Source: Methanomassiliicoccales archaeon
GTDB taxonomy: Archaea; Thermoplasmatota; Thermoplasmata; Methanomassiliicoccales; JACIVX01
Direction of reading: 5' to 3'
DNA: 12,935 nucleotides
NCBI GenBank assembly: GCA_028679985.1
Contig: JAJRAH010000034.1
Span: 1-12,935, forward strand
Positions within the stretch are counted from its first letter, which is position 1, and each line of letters starts with the position of its first letter. Shown piece after piece: positions 12,742 through 12,935 of this stretch. The position numbers and the translations under genes are program-made. The notes under the pieces are model-generated. The model did no database searches and had not been told where the DNA came from. It saw only the letters and a list, made by a program, of their open reading frames with translations.

Positions 12742-12935
12742 CTACTGAATCGGTTTCGTAACAGACTCCAGATATTCCTTCACTCTCTCGGTCAGCCTCA
12801 GGGTCTGAGCGCCTTCATCGATCATCCTGATCGCCCTGATGGCAGCCACTATGTTCTCCATATCACCATCCAGCCATATCCTTCCATTCTGGCCGACGAA
12901 AATCCTGCAATTTGTATGACTCTTGATCAGCTGGA
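12742..12935 (-). CDS. rrp4: Exosome cap subunit Rrp4, C-terminal end only
   Basis: RNA-binding cap protein of the archaeal exosome (N-terminal domain, S1 domain, KH domain). Only the last 63 codons and stop (TAG, 12742-12744) are inside the window; two further bases belong to the preceding codon. The visible part is the end of the KH domain: IKSHTNCRIFVGQNGRIWLDG, split here as IKSHTNCRIF (3-12) and VGQNGRIWLDG (13-23), then the helix ENIVAAIRAIRMIDEGA and the tail LRLTERVKEYLESV. The VGQNGRIW pattern is characteristic of Rrp4 rather than Csl4. It directly precedes rrp41, as in most archaea. The 5' part of the gene lies beyond base 12935. Confidence 0.92.
   Translation of the reverse strand, partial: QLIKSHTNCRIFVGQNGRIWLDGDMENIVAAIRAIRMIDEGAQTLRLTERVKEYLESVTKPIQ

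Noticed and set aside
1..12935. Mobile elements, CRISPR arrays or horizontally transferred islands
   Set aside because: No transposase or integrase motifs, no regularly spaced repeats and no visible compositional break; nearly all genes are core archaeal functions.

Overview
This window is archaeal chromosome. All the translation and RNA-processing proteins are of the archaeal type: uL3/uL4/uL23/uL2/uS19/uL22/uS3 in archaeal order and lengths, the Rrp4-Rrp41-Rrp42 exosome, eL43 (L37Ae), RNA polymerase subunit P, KEOPS Pcc1, prefoldin beta, an archaeal TyrRS and the archaeosine radical SAM enzyme RaSEA. Promoters look like archaeal TATA boxes, and many start codons follow GGTGAT/GGAGG-type Shine-Dalgarno (SD) sites. 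The moderately high G+C, the SD usage and the DUF5611-like gene suggest a euryarchaeal-type lineage, perhaps Thermoplasmatota. That placement is an impression from the proteins, not a computed phylogeny.

Layout. (1) Bases 1-4284, minus strand: the start of the large ribosomal-protein operon, rpl3-rpl4-rpl23-rpl2-rps19-rpl22-rps3, with rps3 cut by the window edge. Gaps are 0-10 bases. A TATA box near 4495-4503 predicts a leader of about 190 nt before rpl3. (2) Bases 4623-5977, minus strand: a two-gene unit, RaSEA followed by a small DUF5611-like protein. (3) Bases 6187-7858, plus strand: a FAD/NAD(P)H disulfide reductase of the NADH oxidase/CoA-disulfide reductase type, followed by a MoaD/ThiS-like protein ending in Gly-Gly. 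(4) Bases 8003-9043, plus strand: tyrosyl-tRNA synthetase, probably leaderless. (5) Bases 9084-12935, minus strand: the archaeal exosome superoperon rrp4 (partial)-rrp41-rrp42-rpl37ae-rpoP-pcc1-pfdB-DHH phosphoesterase. rpoP is only 44 codons.

How it works together. Nearly everything serves making, charging, modifying or degrading RNA, and ribosome or polymerase assembly: ribosomal proteins, exosome, RNAP subunit, t6A (KEOPS) and archaeosine (RaSEA) tRNA modification, TyrRS, a chaperone subunit and a probable nano-RNase. The odd pair is the disulfide reductase and the MoaD-like protein, which may belong to sulfur or persulfide chemistry.

I see no mobile element, CRISPR array, tRNA or rRNA. 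The most notable unexplained signals are a strong 37-nt hairpin between pfdB and the DHH gene (10088-10124), whose G-U pairs favour the minus-strand transcript, and the structured rpl3 leader, in which an anti-SD-like segment could pair with the rpl3 ribosome binding site. I did not find a clearly novel multi-gene system; most of the window is conserved core archaeal genome.
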